NCBI GenBank assembly: GCA_934120015.1
Contig: CAKOTD010000038.1
Location: 1-8,471, forward strand
Length of the DNA: 8,471 nucleotides
Direction: 5' to 3'
Source of the DNA: an uncultured Bacilli bacterium
GTDB taxonomy: Bacteria > Bacillota_I > Bacilli_A > RF39 > UBA660
Shown here one piece after another: positions 1 through 7,103 of the stretch. Position 1 is the stretch's first letter; the number at the start of each line of letters is the position of its first letter. A program made the translations under genes and the position numbers. The notes beneath the pieces were generated by a model. It ran no database searches, was not told where the DNA came from, and saw nothing but the letters and a program-made list of their open reading frames with translations.

Positions 1-1
1 T

Positions 2-823
2 GCAACTGATGGAACAAAAATAGAAGAGTCAACACCAGTAACTATAACTGAAAATCAAACTCTTTATGCGCAGTGGAAGCTGGCTTGTTCCAATACTGAT
101 GACAATGGTAATTGTATGACTACAACAGTTTATACAACAGGAGATGCAATAAAATTAGGTGGATATAAATGGCATGTTATAGCAGATACAGGAACTAATT
201 TAACATTATTAATGGATGCTAACCAACTTGGAGAAAATAGTACAATGAGGCACTGTACAAATGATACAGATGCATCAACAGATTGTGGAGTATCAGGTTC
301 ATCCTATGTATACAGTTGGAATAAATCATTAATAAGGGATTATTTAAATAGTACATTCTTGGATAATTTGCAAGGTAAAATAACTAATGAAATATTAGAA
401 ACGCAAGTATGTTCCGATCCGTCAAGAAGTGGTGGAAAGGAAACCTATGGAGGTTATTTGATGAGTGAACTAAGTGCATTAAATAAAACTTGTTCAAATG
501 TAGTAACTGATAAAGTAAGATTAATAAGTCCATCAGAGTATTATAATATGAGTCCCAATTATACTGGGACCAATGATAATTATCCAAACGTAGGAAACTA
601 TATAATAAAGCTATCAAAATCAAGTACTTATAGTTCATGGCTATATTGCAATTCAAGTTCTTGCGGTGCATCAAATGGATGGTGGTGGACAATGGGTTCT
701 TCTTCTAGTAGTTATACTGCTGGTATTGAATATGCACAAGGGGTTCTCAACACAGGTGTTATTTATGGTGTTTATGGACAAGCAGAGTATGGCGTTCGTC
801 CCGTCATTACTATTATCAAATAG
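2..823 (+). CDS. InlB B-repeat surface protein with C-terminal DUF6273-like domain (5' partial)
   Basis: The frame is open to the left edge, so only the C-terminal 273 residues are present; the ATG at 116 is internal. The first ~25 residues are the end of an InlB-type B-repeat (Listeria-Bacteroides repeat, Flg_new), closing with TLYAQW at 59-76. A Cys-flanked linker follows (CSNTDDNGNC). From about base 146 the rest looks like a DUF6273 domain: GYKWHVI start, a W-x-x-S-x-x-R-x-Y-L-N segment near 315-355, and a WWWTMGS ... YGVRPVITI end. Eight cysteines are visible, compatible with disulfides in an exported protein. The signal peptide would lie upstream of the window. No LPXTG motif or C-terminal membrane helix is present, so the anchor, if any, is elsewhere. 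The likely role is surface adhesion or ligand binding; this is inference. The last ~130 bases use ATT/GTT where the rest uses ATA/GTA. Domain assignment is from memory of the family pattern. Confidence 0.82.
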   Translation, partial: ATDGTKIEESTPVTITENQTLYAQWKLACSNTDDNGNCMTTTVYTTGDAIKLGGYKWHVIADTGTNLTLLMDANQLGENSTMRHCTNDTDASTDCGVSGSSYVYSWNKSLIRDYLNSTFLDNLQGKITNEILETQVCSDPSRSGGKETYGGYLMSELSALNKTCSNVVTDKVRLISPSEYYNMSPNYTGTNDNYPNVGNYIIKLSKSSTYSSWLYCNSSSCGASNGWWWTMGSSSSSYTAGIEYAQGVLNTGVIYGVYGQAEYGVRPVITIIK

Positions 824-838
824 AACTTTTTCAAAAAT

Positions 839-894
839 AAAATAATATTAGATTTATCTTTATAATTTAGAGATAAAAATAATATTATTTTTTT
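839..894 (+). terminator. AT-only hairpin terminator after the surface-protein gene
   Basis: The arms 839-859 and 871-891 are 21-base inverted repeats with two adjacent mismatches (GA opposite AA in the folded stem), around an 11-base loop. A run of seven T (888-894) ends the structure. Only about one G-C pair is present, so its strength rests on length and the U tract. It separates the surface protein from polA. Confidence 0.72.
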
Positions 895-911
895 GTTTTA
901 TTTATAATAAC

Positions 912-940
912 TTTTTTTATTAATTTATTTGTGCTAAAAT
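912..940 (+). promoter_or_regulatory. Probable polA promoter (extended -10)
   Basis: TGCTAAAAT at 932-940 is an extended -10 (TGn followed by TAAAAT at 935-940). A 17-base spacer puts the -35 in a T run at 912-917, which matches the consensus poorly. The start of transcription would be near 947, giving a leader of about 10 bases that begins at the ribosome-binding site. An alternative is the perfect TATAAT at 903-908, also without a good -35, which would give a leader of about 40 bases. AT-rich DNA makes such matches common. Confidence 0.45.
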
Positions 941-946
941 AATTAT

Positions 947-951
947 GGTGA
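947..951 (+). promoter_or_regulatory. Ribosome-binding site that selects the polA start
   Basis: GGTGA lies 5 bases before the ATG at 957. The earlier in-frame ATG at 945 has only AT-rich sequence upstream and lies between the -10 and this site. The start at 957 also gives the usual family N-terminus (MEKIILVDGNN). Confidence 0.55.
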
Positions 952-956
952 AGAAC

Positions 957-3491
957 ATGGAAAAAATAATACTTGTTGATGGTAATAATCTAATTTTTAG
1001 GAGTTATTTTGCAACTGCATATACTGGTAATGTGATGAAAAATAGTAAAGGATTTCCTACAAATGCTTTATTTGGATTTGTTAATATGATAAATAAAATA
1101 GTTGCTGAAGAAAAGCCTACATATATATTAGTTGCTTTTGACAAGGGTAAAACTTTTAGACATAATGAATATAATGAATACAAGGGGGGCAGAAATGAAA
1201 CTCCTGATGATCTTAAAGTACAAATGCCTTTAGCTAGACAAATACTTACATATATGGGAATTAAATATTATGAGATAGATAATTATGAGGCAGATGATAT
1301 TATAGGAACATTTGCTGAATTTTGTAATAAAGATGATAATTTTATTGGAACTATTGTTAGTAGTGATAAGGATTTACTTCAGTTAATTAGTGATGATATT
1401 GATATTAAGTTACTTAAAACAAAAGATTATATTAGATATACAAAGGAAACATTCAAAAAAGAATATGGTATAGATCCAATTAAGGTAATTGATTTGAAGG
1501 CTCTTATGGGAGATGCTTCTGATAATATACCAGGTGTTAAAGGTATTGGTGAGAAAACAGCTTTAAAATTATTAAATGAATATGGTAGTTTAGATGAGAT
1601 ATATAATCATGTAGATGAACTTACTCCTAAATTAAAGGAAAAATTATTGAGTGATAAAGATAATGCCTATATGAGTTATCATCTTGCTACAATAGTTCGT
1701 AATGTTCCTGTTGATATTAATTTAGATGATATTAAGTTAAGAGAACCTGATAGTAAAAATTTGTATGATATGTATGCAAATTTAGAATTTAGATCACTTA
1801 TGAAAAAAACAGATCATATTGGTACTAATTTAGATGTTAAGATGTTTTCTAAAGGAATGACTATTGAGGATGATATAGTTGCAATTTATATGGAAACTGA
1901 TAATGAAAATTATCATATTGCTAATATATTAGGATTTGGTATCTTTAGTAAAAATAGTAGTTTTTATATGACTTTTGATGATTTTAAAGATAATATTAGT
2001 ATATTTGATAATAAAAAAATATTAACATACGATGTAAAGAAATTAATTACGGCATTAAAATGGCATGATCTTACTATAAATAATATTATATTTGATACTA
2101 TGATTGCCGGTTTTTTAGTTGATTATAATGTTAAAGATGATATTTCATATATAGCAAGAGCTTTTGATTACAAAATAGATGATAAGCAAAATATTGAGAC
2201 AAAATCTTTAATAAAGGCTAAATTTATTTATGAAACGAAAGATTTATTTGTAGATAAACTAAAGGAAATGGATTTACTTAATTACTTTAATAATATTGAG
2301 TTTCCTTTAGCATTCGTTTTATCTGATATGGAGTATTCAGGCGTTAATGTAGATAGAGATTGCTTGATGAAAATGAATGATGAACTTGTTGTTAGTATAG
2401 AAGATATTACGAAGAAGATATATGATATGGCAGGATGTGAATTTAATATATCTTCTCCAAAACAATTGTCAGATGTTCTTTTTGTTAAACTAGGACTTTC
2501 ACATGGTAAAAAAAGTAAAATGGGATTTTCAACATCAATAGATGTTTTGAATAAACTTAAAGGTCAACATCCAATTATAGATCTTATCATTGAGTATAGA
2601 TTGCTTACTAAAATTCAAACAACTTATATAATGGGTCTTCTTGGATCAATTTTAAAGGATAAGAAGGTTCATACTATATATACCCAAGTATTAACTAGAA
2701 CTGGAAGATTATCTTCTATTGAGCCTAATTTACAAAATATTCCTATTAGAAATGAATTTGGAAAATTAATTAGAAAAGCATTTGTTCCTAGTGAAGACTC
2801 TGTTATCTTAAGTGCTGATTATTCTCAAATAGAACTTAGAATATTATCACATATGGCAAGCGTTGAATCCTTGATAGATGCATTTAATAAAGACATAGAT
2901 ATACATACTAAAACAGCAAGTGATATATTTAAAATTGATACAAATATGGTTGATTCTAATATGCGTAGGATTGCAAAGGCGGTTAATTTTGGTATTATTT
3001 ATGGAATAAGTAGTTATGGTCTTGCTGAAAATTTAGGTATTAGAGTAAAAGAGGCTAAGGAATTTATTGATAATTATTTAGCTGAATATCCAGGTATTAC
3101 TGATTATATGGAAAGATGTAAAAAAGAAGCTTATGAAAATGGTTTTGTTAAAACTTTGTTCAATCGTAAAAGAGAAATTCCGGAACTAAAAAATAAAAAT
3201 TACATGGTAAGAACTATGGGTGAAAGAATGGCATTAAATACTCCTATCCAAGGTACAAGTGCAGATATAATAAAAAAGGCTATGATTGAAGTATTTCAGG
3301 CTTTTAAAGAACATAAACTAAAATCTAAGATGATTCTTCAAGTGCATGATGAATTAGTATTTGATTGTAAAAAGGAGGAACTTGATATAGTTATTTCTTT
3401 GGTTAAAGATATTATGGAAAATACATATAAAATGTCAGTACCTCTTCGTGTTGATATTAACTATGGAGATAACTGGTATTTAGCTAAATAG
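957..3491 (+). CDS. polA: DNA polymerase I
   Basis: This is family A DNA polymerase for repair synthesis and RNA-primer removal at Okazaki fragments. It is 844 aa, the normal full length. Residues 1 to ~290 are the 5'-nuclease: D8 in LVDGNN, EADD at 111-114, SSDKD with D137 and D139, and a helix-hairpin-helix (GVKGIGEKTA). Residues ~290-460 are the 3'-5' exonuclease-like domain, which looks degenerate: the D-x-E motif I reads Y311-M-E313, although D380, Y425 and D429 could match later motifs. The polymerase follows: motif A DYSQIELR (D621), motif B with R670, K674, F678 and Y682, and motif C H797-D798-E799. Phe at 678 is the usual bacterial PolI residue. The sequence matches Bacillus-type PolI throughout (e.g. 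FNISSPKQL, TGRLSSIEPNLQNIPIR). The ATG at 957 is preferred over 945 because it has the GGTGA site. It is followed closely by the transporter gene. Confidence 0.96.
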   Translation: MEKIILVDGNNLIFRSYFATAYTGNVMKNSKGFPTNALFGFVNMINKIVAEEKPTYILVAFDKGKTFRHNEYNEYKGGRNETPDDLKVQMPLARQILTYMGIKYYEIDNYEADDIIGTFAEFCNKDDNFIGTIVSSDKDLLQLISDDIDIKLLKTKDYIRYTKETFKKEYGIDPIKVIDLKALMGDASDNIPGVKGIGEKTALKLLNEYGSLDEIYNHVDELTPKLKEKLLSDKDNAYMSYHLATIVRNVPVDINLDDIKLREPDSKNLYDMYANLEFRSLMKKTDHIGTNLDVKMFSKGMTIEDDIVAIYMETDNENYHIANILGFGIFSKNSSFYMTFDDFKDNISIFDNKKILTYDVKKLITALKWHDLTINNIIFDTMIAGFLVDYNVKDDISYIARAFDYKIDDKQNIETKSLIKAKFIYETKDLFVDKLKEMDLLNYFNNIEFPLAFVLSDMEYSGVNVDRDCLMKMNDELVVSIEDITKKIYDMAGCEFNISSPKQLSDVLFVKLGLSHGKKSKMGFSTSIDVLNKLKGQHPIIDLIIEYRLLTKIQTTYIMGLLGSILKDKKVHTIYTQVLTRTGRLSSIEPNLQNIPIRNEFGKLIRKAFVPSEDSVILSADYSQIELRILSHMASVESLIDAFNKDIDIHTKTASDIFKIDTNMVDSNMRRIAKAVNFGIIYGISSYGLAENLGIRVKEAKEFIDNYLAEYPGITDYMERCKKEAYENGFVKTLFNRKREIPELKNKNYMVRTMGERMALNTPIQGTSADIIKKAMIEVFQAFKEHKLKSKMILQVHDELVFDCKKEELDIVISLVKDIMENTYKMSVPLRVDINYGDNWYLAK

Positions 3492-3504
3492 ATAGGGTGG
3501 TATA

Positions 3505-4371
3505 ATGAATAAAATTATAGTAACAATGAGTATCAGCTTGGTTACTAATATATTTTTATCTCTTATAAAAATAGTTAGTGGTATCCTTTGTAATTCTGGA
3601 GCTTTAGTTGCTGATGGAATTCATTCATTTAGTGATTTAGTTACTGATTTAGTAGCAATTATAGGGGATAAAATATCTCGTAAACCTGCTGACTATAAAC
3701 ATCCATTTGGACATGGAAAACTAGAATATTTAACAAGTTTTTTTATAGGTGTTATTATTTTAGTATTAGGTCTTTCTATTATCAGTAATTCATTTAAAAA
3801 GGAAATTGTTATTCCTAGTATAGCGGTTGCAATTGTAAGCTTTTTTACTATAGTTATTAAGTTTTTACTTGCTACTTTTTTAATTAGTAAGGGAAAAAAG
3901 TATAATAATAATATTTTAGTTGCTAGTGGTAAAGAAAGCTCAACAGATGTACTTAGTTCAGTTGTAGTTTTATTATCAGCACTTATAAGTCAATTTAGTA
4001 ATCAAATATCTGCTTTTAAATATGCAGATTTAGTAGCAACTATAATAGTTGGTATATTTATTGTAAGAGTTGGTTTTGAAATTGTTAGGGATAATATAAG
4101 TATTTTGATTGGTGAATGTGAAACTAATGAAGAGTTTATTGAAAACTTAACTAATGTTATTTTGAAAAATAAAAGTATTATTAAAGTAGATAGTATTAAT
4201 TTAATTAAATATGGTTCATATTACAAATTAAATTGTGAGGTATCATTAGATGGAAAGCTTAGTTTCAAAGTTGCTCATAATATTGTTCATATTTTAGAAG
4301 ATAGTATTACTAATAATATACCTGAAATAAAGTATATAACTATACATGCTAACCCTTATGATATTGTATAA
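3505..4371 (+). CDS. Cation diffusion facilitator (CDF) family metal efflux protein
   Basis: A proton-coupled divalent-cation exporter of the cytoplasmic membrane, 288 aa, normal for the family. The N-terminal ~200 residues form the six-helix membrane domain. Helix 2 carries the metal-site motif H40-S-F-S-D44 with D48 after it. The following loop has the typical HPFGHGKLE segment (66-74). The helix-5 motif is E144-S-S-T-D148, where zinc CDFs usually have His in the first position. Residues ~205-288 are the ZT_dimer cytoplasmic domain, keeping H258 and H281, with Asn (283) where the E. coli FieF/YiiP pattern has Asp. The metal cannot be assigned; Zn, Mn or Fe are all possible. The AGGGTGG site at 3494-3500 is 4 bases before the ATG. 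The gene starts 13 bases after polA with no terminator between, so the two are probably co-transcribed. Confidence 0.92.
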   Translation: MNKIIVTMSISLVTNIFLSLIKIVSGILCNSGALVADGIHSFSDLVTDLVAIIGDKISRKPADYKHPFGHGKLEYLTSFFIGVIILVLGLSIISNSFKKEIVIPSIAVAIVSFFTIVIKFLLATFLISKGKKYNNNILVASGKESSTDVLSSVVVLLSALISQFSNQISAFKYADLVATIIVGIFIVRVGFEIVRDNISILIGECETNEEFIENLTNVILKNKSIIKVDSINLIKYGSYYKLNCEVSLDGKLSFKVAHNIVHILEDSITNNIPEIKYITIHANPYDIV

Positions 4372-4392
4372 ACTTTAACTTTTTAGTATAAT
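4364..4392 (+). promoter_or_regulatory. Probable promoter of the murL-murD2-serS operon
   Basis: A perfect TATAAT at 4387-4392 lies 17 bases after TTGTAT (4364-4369), which overlaps the stop of the CDF gene. The predicted transcript start is near 4399, only about 15 bases before the murL ATG and just ahead of its ribosome-binding site. No terminator precedes it, so read-through from polA-CDF may add to expression. Confidence 0.55.
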
Positions 4393-4400
4393 AAATTAAT

Positions 4401-4406
4401 GAGGAG
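4401..4406 (+). promoter_or_regulatory. Ribosome-binding site that selects the murL start
   Basis: GAGGAG is 7 bases before the ATG at 4414. The ATG at 4399 overlaps this site and has no ribosome-binding site of its own, so it is not the likely start. Confidence 0.75.
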
Positions 4407-4413
4407 TGACAAT

Positions 4414-5781
4414 ATGTTTAATAATGATAAGTATAAAGAGTATAGAGAAAGTTATCCTAATTTTATATACAAAAGTTTTGAAAAAATATATAGTGATGAT
4501 GAATTAAAAATAATTTATCACTTTGAAATAGAAGGATTGAAAGAATTTAATCCAAGTATTACTTTTAATAGAAATATCATTAGAGAAAATATTGATGAAG
4601 AATTTATGGATTATTTAGTTTTTCATGTTGGAATGGTAGAACTTGTTAGTTATTTTAAGTGTACATGTAGTCCTAATGTTATTATTAAAGCGGGATATGT
4701 AGATGAAGAACAAATAAATTGGTTTAAGAAATTATACTATTATGGACTTGGAGAATTTTTTTACGTAAATGGTATTCATACATCTATAGATGATTTTATG
4801 AATATAACGTGTTTATGTGAGAAAAAAGAATATAAAACAAGTTATAATGGCAAGGGTAATTTAATACCTATTGGTGGCGGAAAAGATTCAGTTGTTAGTC
4901 TTGAATTATTAAAAGAATATAGTAATATAAATAATCCTTTTATTATTAATCCAAAGGATGTAACTTTGAGCTGTGCAAATGCTGCAGGATATAATAAAGA
5001 AAATATTGTTACTGTTAAAAGAGTAATTGATAAAAATTTAATAGAATTAAATAGTAAAGGTTTTTTAAATGGACATACACCATTTAGTGCTTTAGTTGCA
5101 TTTTTATCATATTTGTCGGCATACTTATCTGGTAAGAAATATATTGTTTTATCTAATGAATCAAGTGCTAATGAATCAACAATAGTTGGAACAAAAATAA
5201 ATCATCAATATTCGAAAACATATGAATTTGAAAATGATTTTAATAATTATACAAAAAAATATTTTAATATAGATATTAAATATTTTAGTTTATTAAGACC
5301 TCTTAGTGAATTTCAAATAGGAATGTTATTTTCACATTATGAGAAGTATCATCAAATCTTTAAAAGTTGTAATGTAGGATCTAAAGAAAATCCATGGAAA
5401 TGGTGTTGTAATTGTCCTAAATGTTTATTTGTTTATATTATTTTAAGTCCCTTTCTTTATAAAGAAAAACTTATAAATATATTTGGTGAAGATTTATTTG
5501 CCAAGGAAATTTTACTTGAAACATATAAAGAATTAATTGGAGATGCAGCAACTAAACCTTTTGAATGTGTTGGAACAATTAATGAAGTAAGGTATGCATC
5601 AAGTGTAGTTATTAAGTCTTTAGAAAATAAACATGATAAATTACCATATTTACTTGAATATTATAAAAATAATTATGAATTAGTTTTAGATGATAATATA
5701 TTAAAAAATTTTAATAATGAGAATAATTTAGATGATGATTTTGTTACTATTTTGAAAAAGGAGTTAGATAAATATGTATAA
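4414..5781 (+). CDS. murL: UDP-MurNAc-L-Ala-L-Glu epimerase (MurL)
   Basis: MurL converts the terminal L-Glu of UDP-MurNAc-L-Ala-L-Glu to D-Glu in an ATP-dependent reaction, in the cytoplasmic stage of peptidoglycan synthesis. The protein is 455 aa from the ATG at 4414, which has a strong ribosome-binding site. Visible family signatures, in order: FHVGMVELVSYFK near residue 70, GEFFYVNGI near 115, a PP-loop-like GGGKDS at 154-159, FLNGHTPFSA near 220, SNESS at 247-251, NHQYSK at 263-268, a C-x-x-C-x-x-C cluster in WCCNCPKC (331, 334, 337), and KPFECVGT near 385. The family was first characterised in Xanthomonas oryzae, where MurL works with the L-Glu-adding ligase MurD2. Here a MurD-type ligase follows with an 8-base overlap, the partner expected for this function. 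The assignment is from remembered motif pattern, not a search. Other PP-loop ATPases share only the GGGKDS part. Confidence 0.87.
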   Translation: MFNNDKYKEYRESYPNFIYKSFEKIYSDDELKIIYHFEIEGLKEFNPSITFNRNIIRENIDEEFMDYLVFHVGMVELVSYFKCTCSPNVIIKAGYVDEEQINWFKKLYYYGLGEFFYVNGIHTSIDDFMNITCLCEKKEYKTSYNGKGNLIPIGGGKDSVVSLELLKEYSNINNPFIINPKDVTLSCANAAGYNKENIVTVKRVIDKNLIELNSKGFLNGHTPFSALVAFLSYLSAYLSGKKYIVLSNESSANESTIVGTKINHQYSKTYEFENDFNNYTKKYFNIDIKYFSLLRPLSEFQIGMLFSHYEKYHQIFKSCNVGSKENPWKWCCNCPKCLFVYIILSPFLYKEKLINIFGEDLFAKEILLETYKELIGDAATKPFECVGTINEVRYASSVVIKSLENKHDKLPYLLEYYKNNYELVLDDNILKNFNNENNLDDDFVTILKKELDKYV

Positions 5782-7099
5782 GGAAATAATTGAATTTTTA
5801 AAAGATAAATATGTTGCAATTGTTGGATTTGGTAAAGAAGGTAAATCGACATATAATTTTTTAAGAAAGTATTTACCTAATCAAAGACTGGTAATTATTG
5901 ATGGAAATAAAGATTTACTAGATAATAATGCTTATCTTAATAATGATAAAAATATTGAATTAGTTTTAGGAGATAATTATTTAGATAATTTAGATAAATA
6001 TGATGTTATTATTAAATCACCTGGTGTTAGATTTAAAAATATTGATATATCAAAATTTGAAGATAAAATAACATCACAACTTGGTTTAGTACTTGATTAT
6101 TATAAAGATAATATTATTGGAATTACTGGTACTAAAGGTAAAAGTACGACAACTAGTTTGATTACTAAAATACTAAAAGATCAAGGAATAGATGCCTATT
6201 TACTTGGTAATATTGGTATACCAATATTTGATAATATTGATAAAATGAATGAAAAAAGTATGATGGTTATTGAAATGGCAGCATTACAGCTTGAATATGT
6301 AAAACACTCTCCACATATAGGTATAATACTAAATTTGTTTGAGGAACATATCGATTTCTTTGGTACAAAAGAAAAGTATTTCTTATCCAAAATGAATATG
6401 TTTAAGTTTCAGGATATTCATGATTATGGATTATATATATCATCAAATAATGATCTAAATTGTTATGTTAAAAATGGTAATTATAAAACTAATTTAGTTG
6501 ACATTGATAAAGAGATTACTTTAGAAGATGGATATATGATTTTTAGGGGTAAAAAAATATATAATACAAATGATGAAAGATTATTATTAGGAAGTCATAA
6601 TTTAAGTAATATTAGATTTGCTTTATATGTCAGTGAATTATTAGAACTTGATTTAAAAGAAACTATTAAAACAATTAATTCATTTTTACCACTGGAACAT
6701 AGAATGGAATTTGTAGGTGTATTTAATGGAATTAAATTTTATAATGATGCAATAGCTACTATACCTGATGCTACTATAAATGCAATTGAAACTTTAAAAC
6801 CAGATACACTTATATTTGGTGGTATGGATAGGGGAATTGATTATACAATTCTAATTAATTACTTTAATAATTGTAGTGTTTCAAATTTTATATGTATGCC
6901 TGAAACCGGTTATAAAATAGGTGATCATATAAAGAATAAAAAGGTTTTTTATACTGAAAATCTGAAAGATGCAGTTAGTATTGCAAAAGAGGTTACAAAA
7001 GGAGTTTGTGTTATGTCACCAGCAGCACCAAGTTACAATGCTTTTAAAAATTTTGAGGAAAAAGGGAAACTATATAAGCAATATATAAAGGAAGGTTAA
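5774..7099 (+). CDS. murD2: UDP-MurNAc-L-alanine-glutamate ligase, probably L-Glu-specific (MurD2-like)
   Basis: A Mur ligase that joins glutamate to UDP-MurNAc-L-Ala with ATP. It is 441 aa, normal for MurD. Three domains can be traced: an N-terminal UDP-binding Rossmann region (VAIVGFGKEGKST, near residue 14), a central ATPase with the P-loop G-T-K-G-K-S-T at 119-125 and H275-N276, and a C-terminal glutamate-binding domain with GGMDRGIDY and the SPAAPSYNAFKNFE motif. Canonical MurD usually has SPACAS at that last position. L-Glu specificity is inferred mainly from the adjacent murL; sequence alone does not prove it, and an ordinary D-Glu MurD is the alternative. The start overlaps the end of murL by 8 bases, suggesting translational coupling. 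AAGGAG at 5758-5763 is the ribosome-binding site, 10 bases upstream. serS follows after 4 bases. Confidence 0.85.
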   Translation: MYKEIIEFLKDKYVAIVGFGKEGKSTYNFLRKYLPNQRLVIIDGNKDLLDNNAYLNNDKNIELVLGDNYLDNLDKYDVIIKSPGVRFKNIDISKFEDKITSQLGLVLDYYKDNIIGITGTKGKSTTTSLITKILKDQGIDAYLLGNIGIPIFDNIDKMNEKSMMVIEMAALQLEYVKHSPHIGIILNLFEEHIDFFGTKEKYFLSKMNMFKFQDIHDYGLYISSNNDLNCYVKNGNYKTNLVDIDKEITLEDGYMIFRGKKIYNTNDERLLLGSHNLSNIRFALYVSELLELDLKETIKTINSFLPLEHRMEFVGVFNGIKFYNDAIATIPDATINAIETLKPDTLIFGGMDRGIDYTILINYFNNCSVSNFICMPETGYKIGDHIKNKKVFYTENLKDAVSIAKEVTKGVCVMSPAAPSYNAFKNFEEKGKLYKQYIKEG

Positions 7100-7103
7100 A
7101 AAT

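Noticed and set aside
552..570. Perfect 6-base inverted repeat GTCCCA/TGGGAC within the surface-protein gene
   Set aside because: Short, inside coding sequence, no T tract, and upstream of the codon switch; most likely chance.
384..692. Antisense open frame of 102 codons inside the surface-protein gene
   Set aside because: It is a shadow of the + strand gene, with low-complexity Leu/Tyr/Asn/His composition and no recognisable domain.
945..956. Upstream ATG start for polA
   Set aside because: It lacks a ribosome-binding site and would lie at or before the predicted transcript start; the ATG at 957 has GGTGA 5 bases upstream.
4399..4413. Upstream ATG start for murL
   Set aside because: It overlaps the GAGGAG site that serves the ATG at 4414 and has no site of its own.
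4414..5781. Reading the GGGKDS protein as a tRNA-modifying or asparagine-synthase-like PP-loop enzyme
   Set aside because: The remaining motifs (FLNGHTPFSA, NHQYSK, WCxxCPKC, KPFECVGT) and the adjacent Mur ligase fit MurL, not those families.
6196..6390. Antisense open frame of 64 codons inside murD2
   Set aside because: It lies fully within a well-supported Mur ligase gene and shows no family motif.
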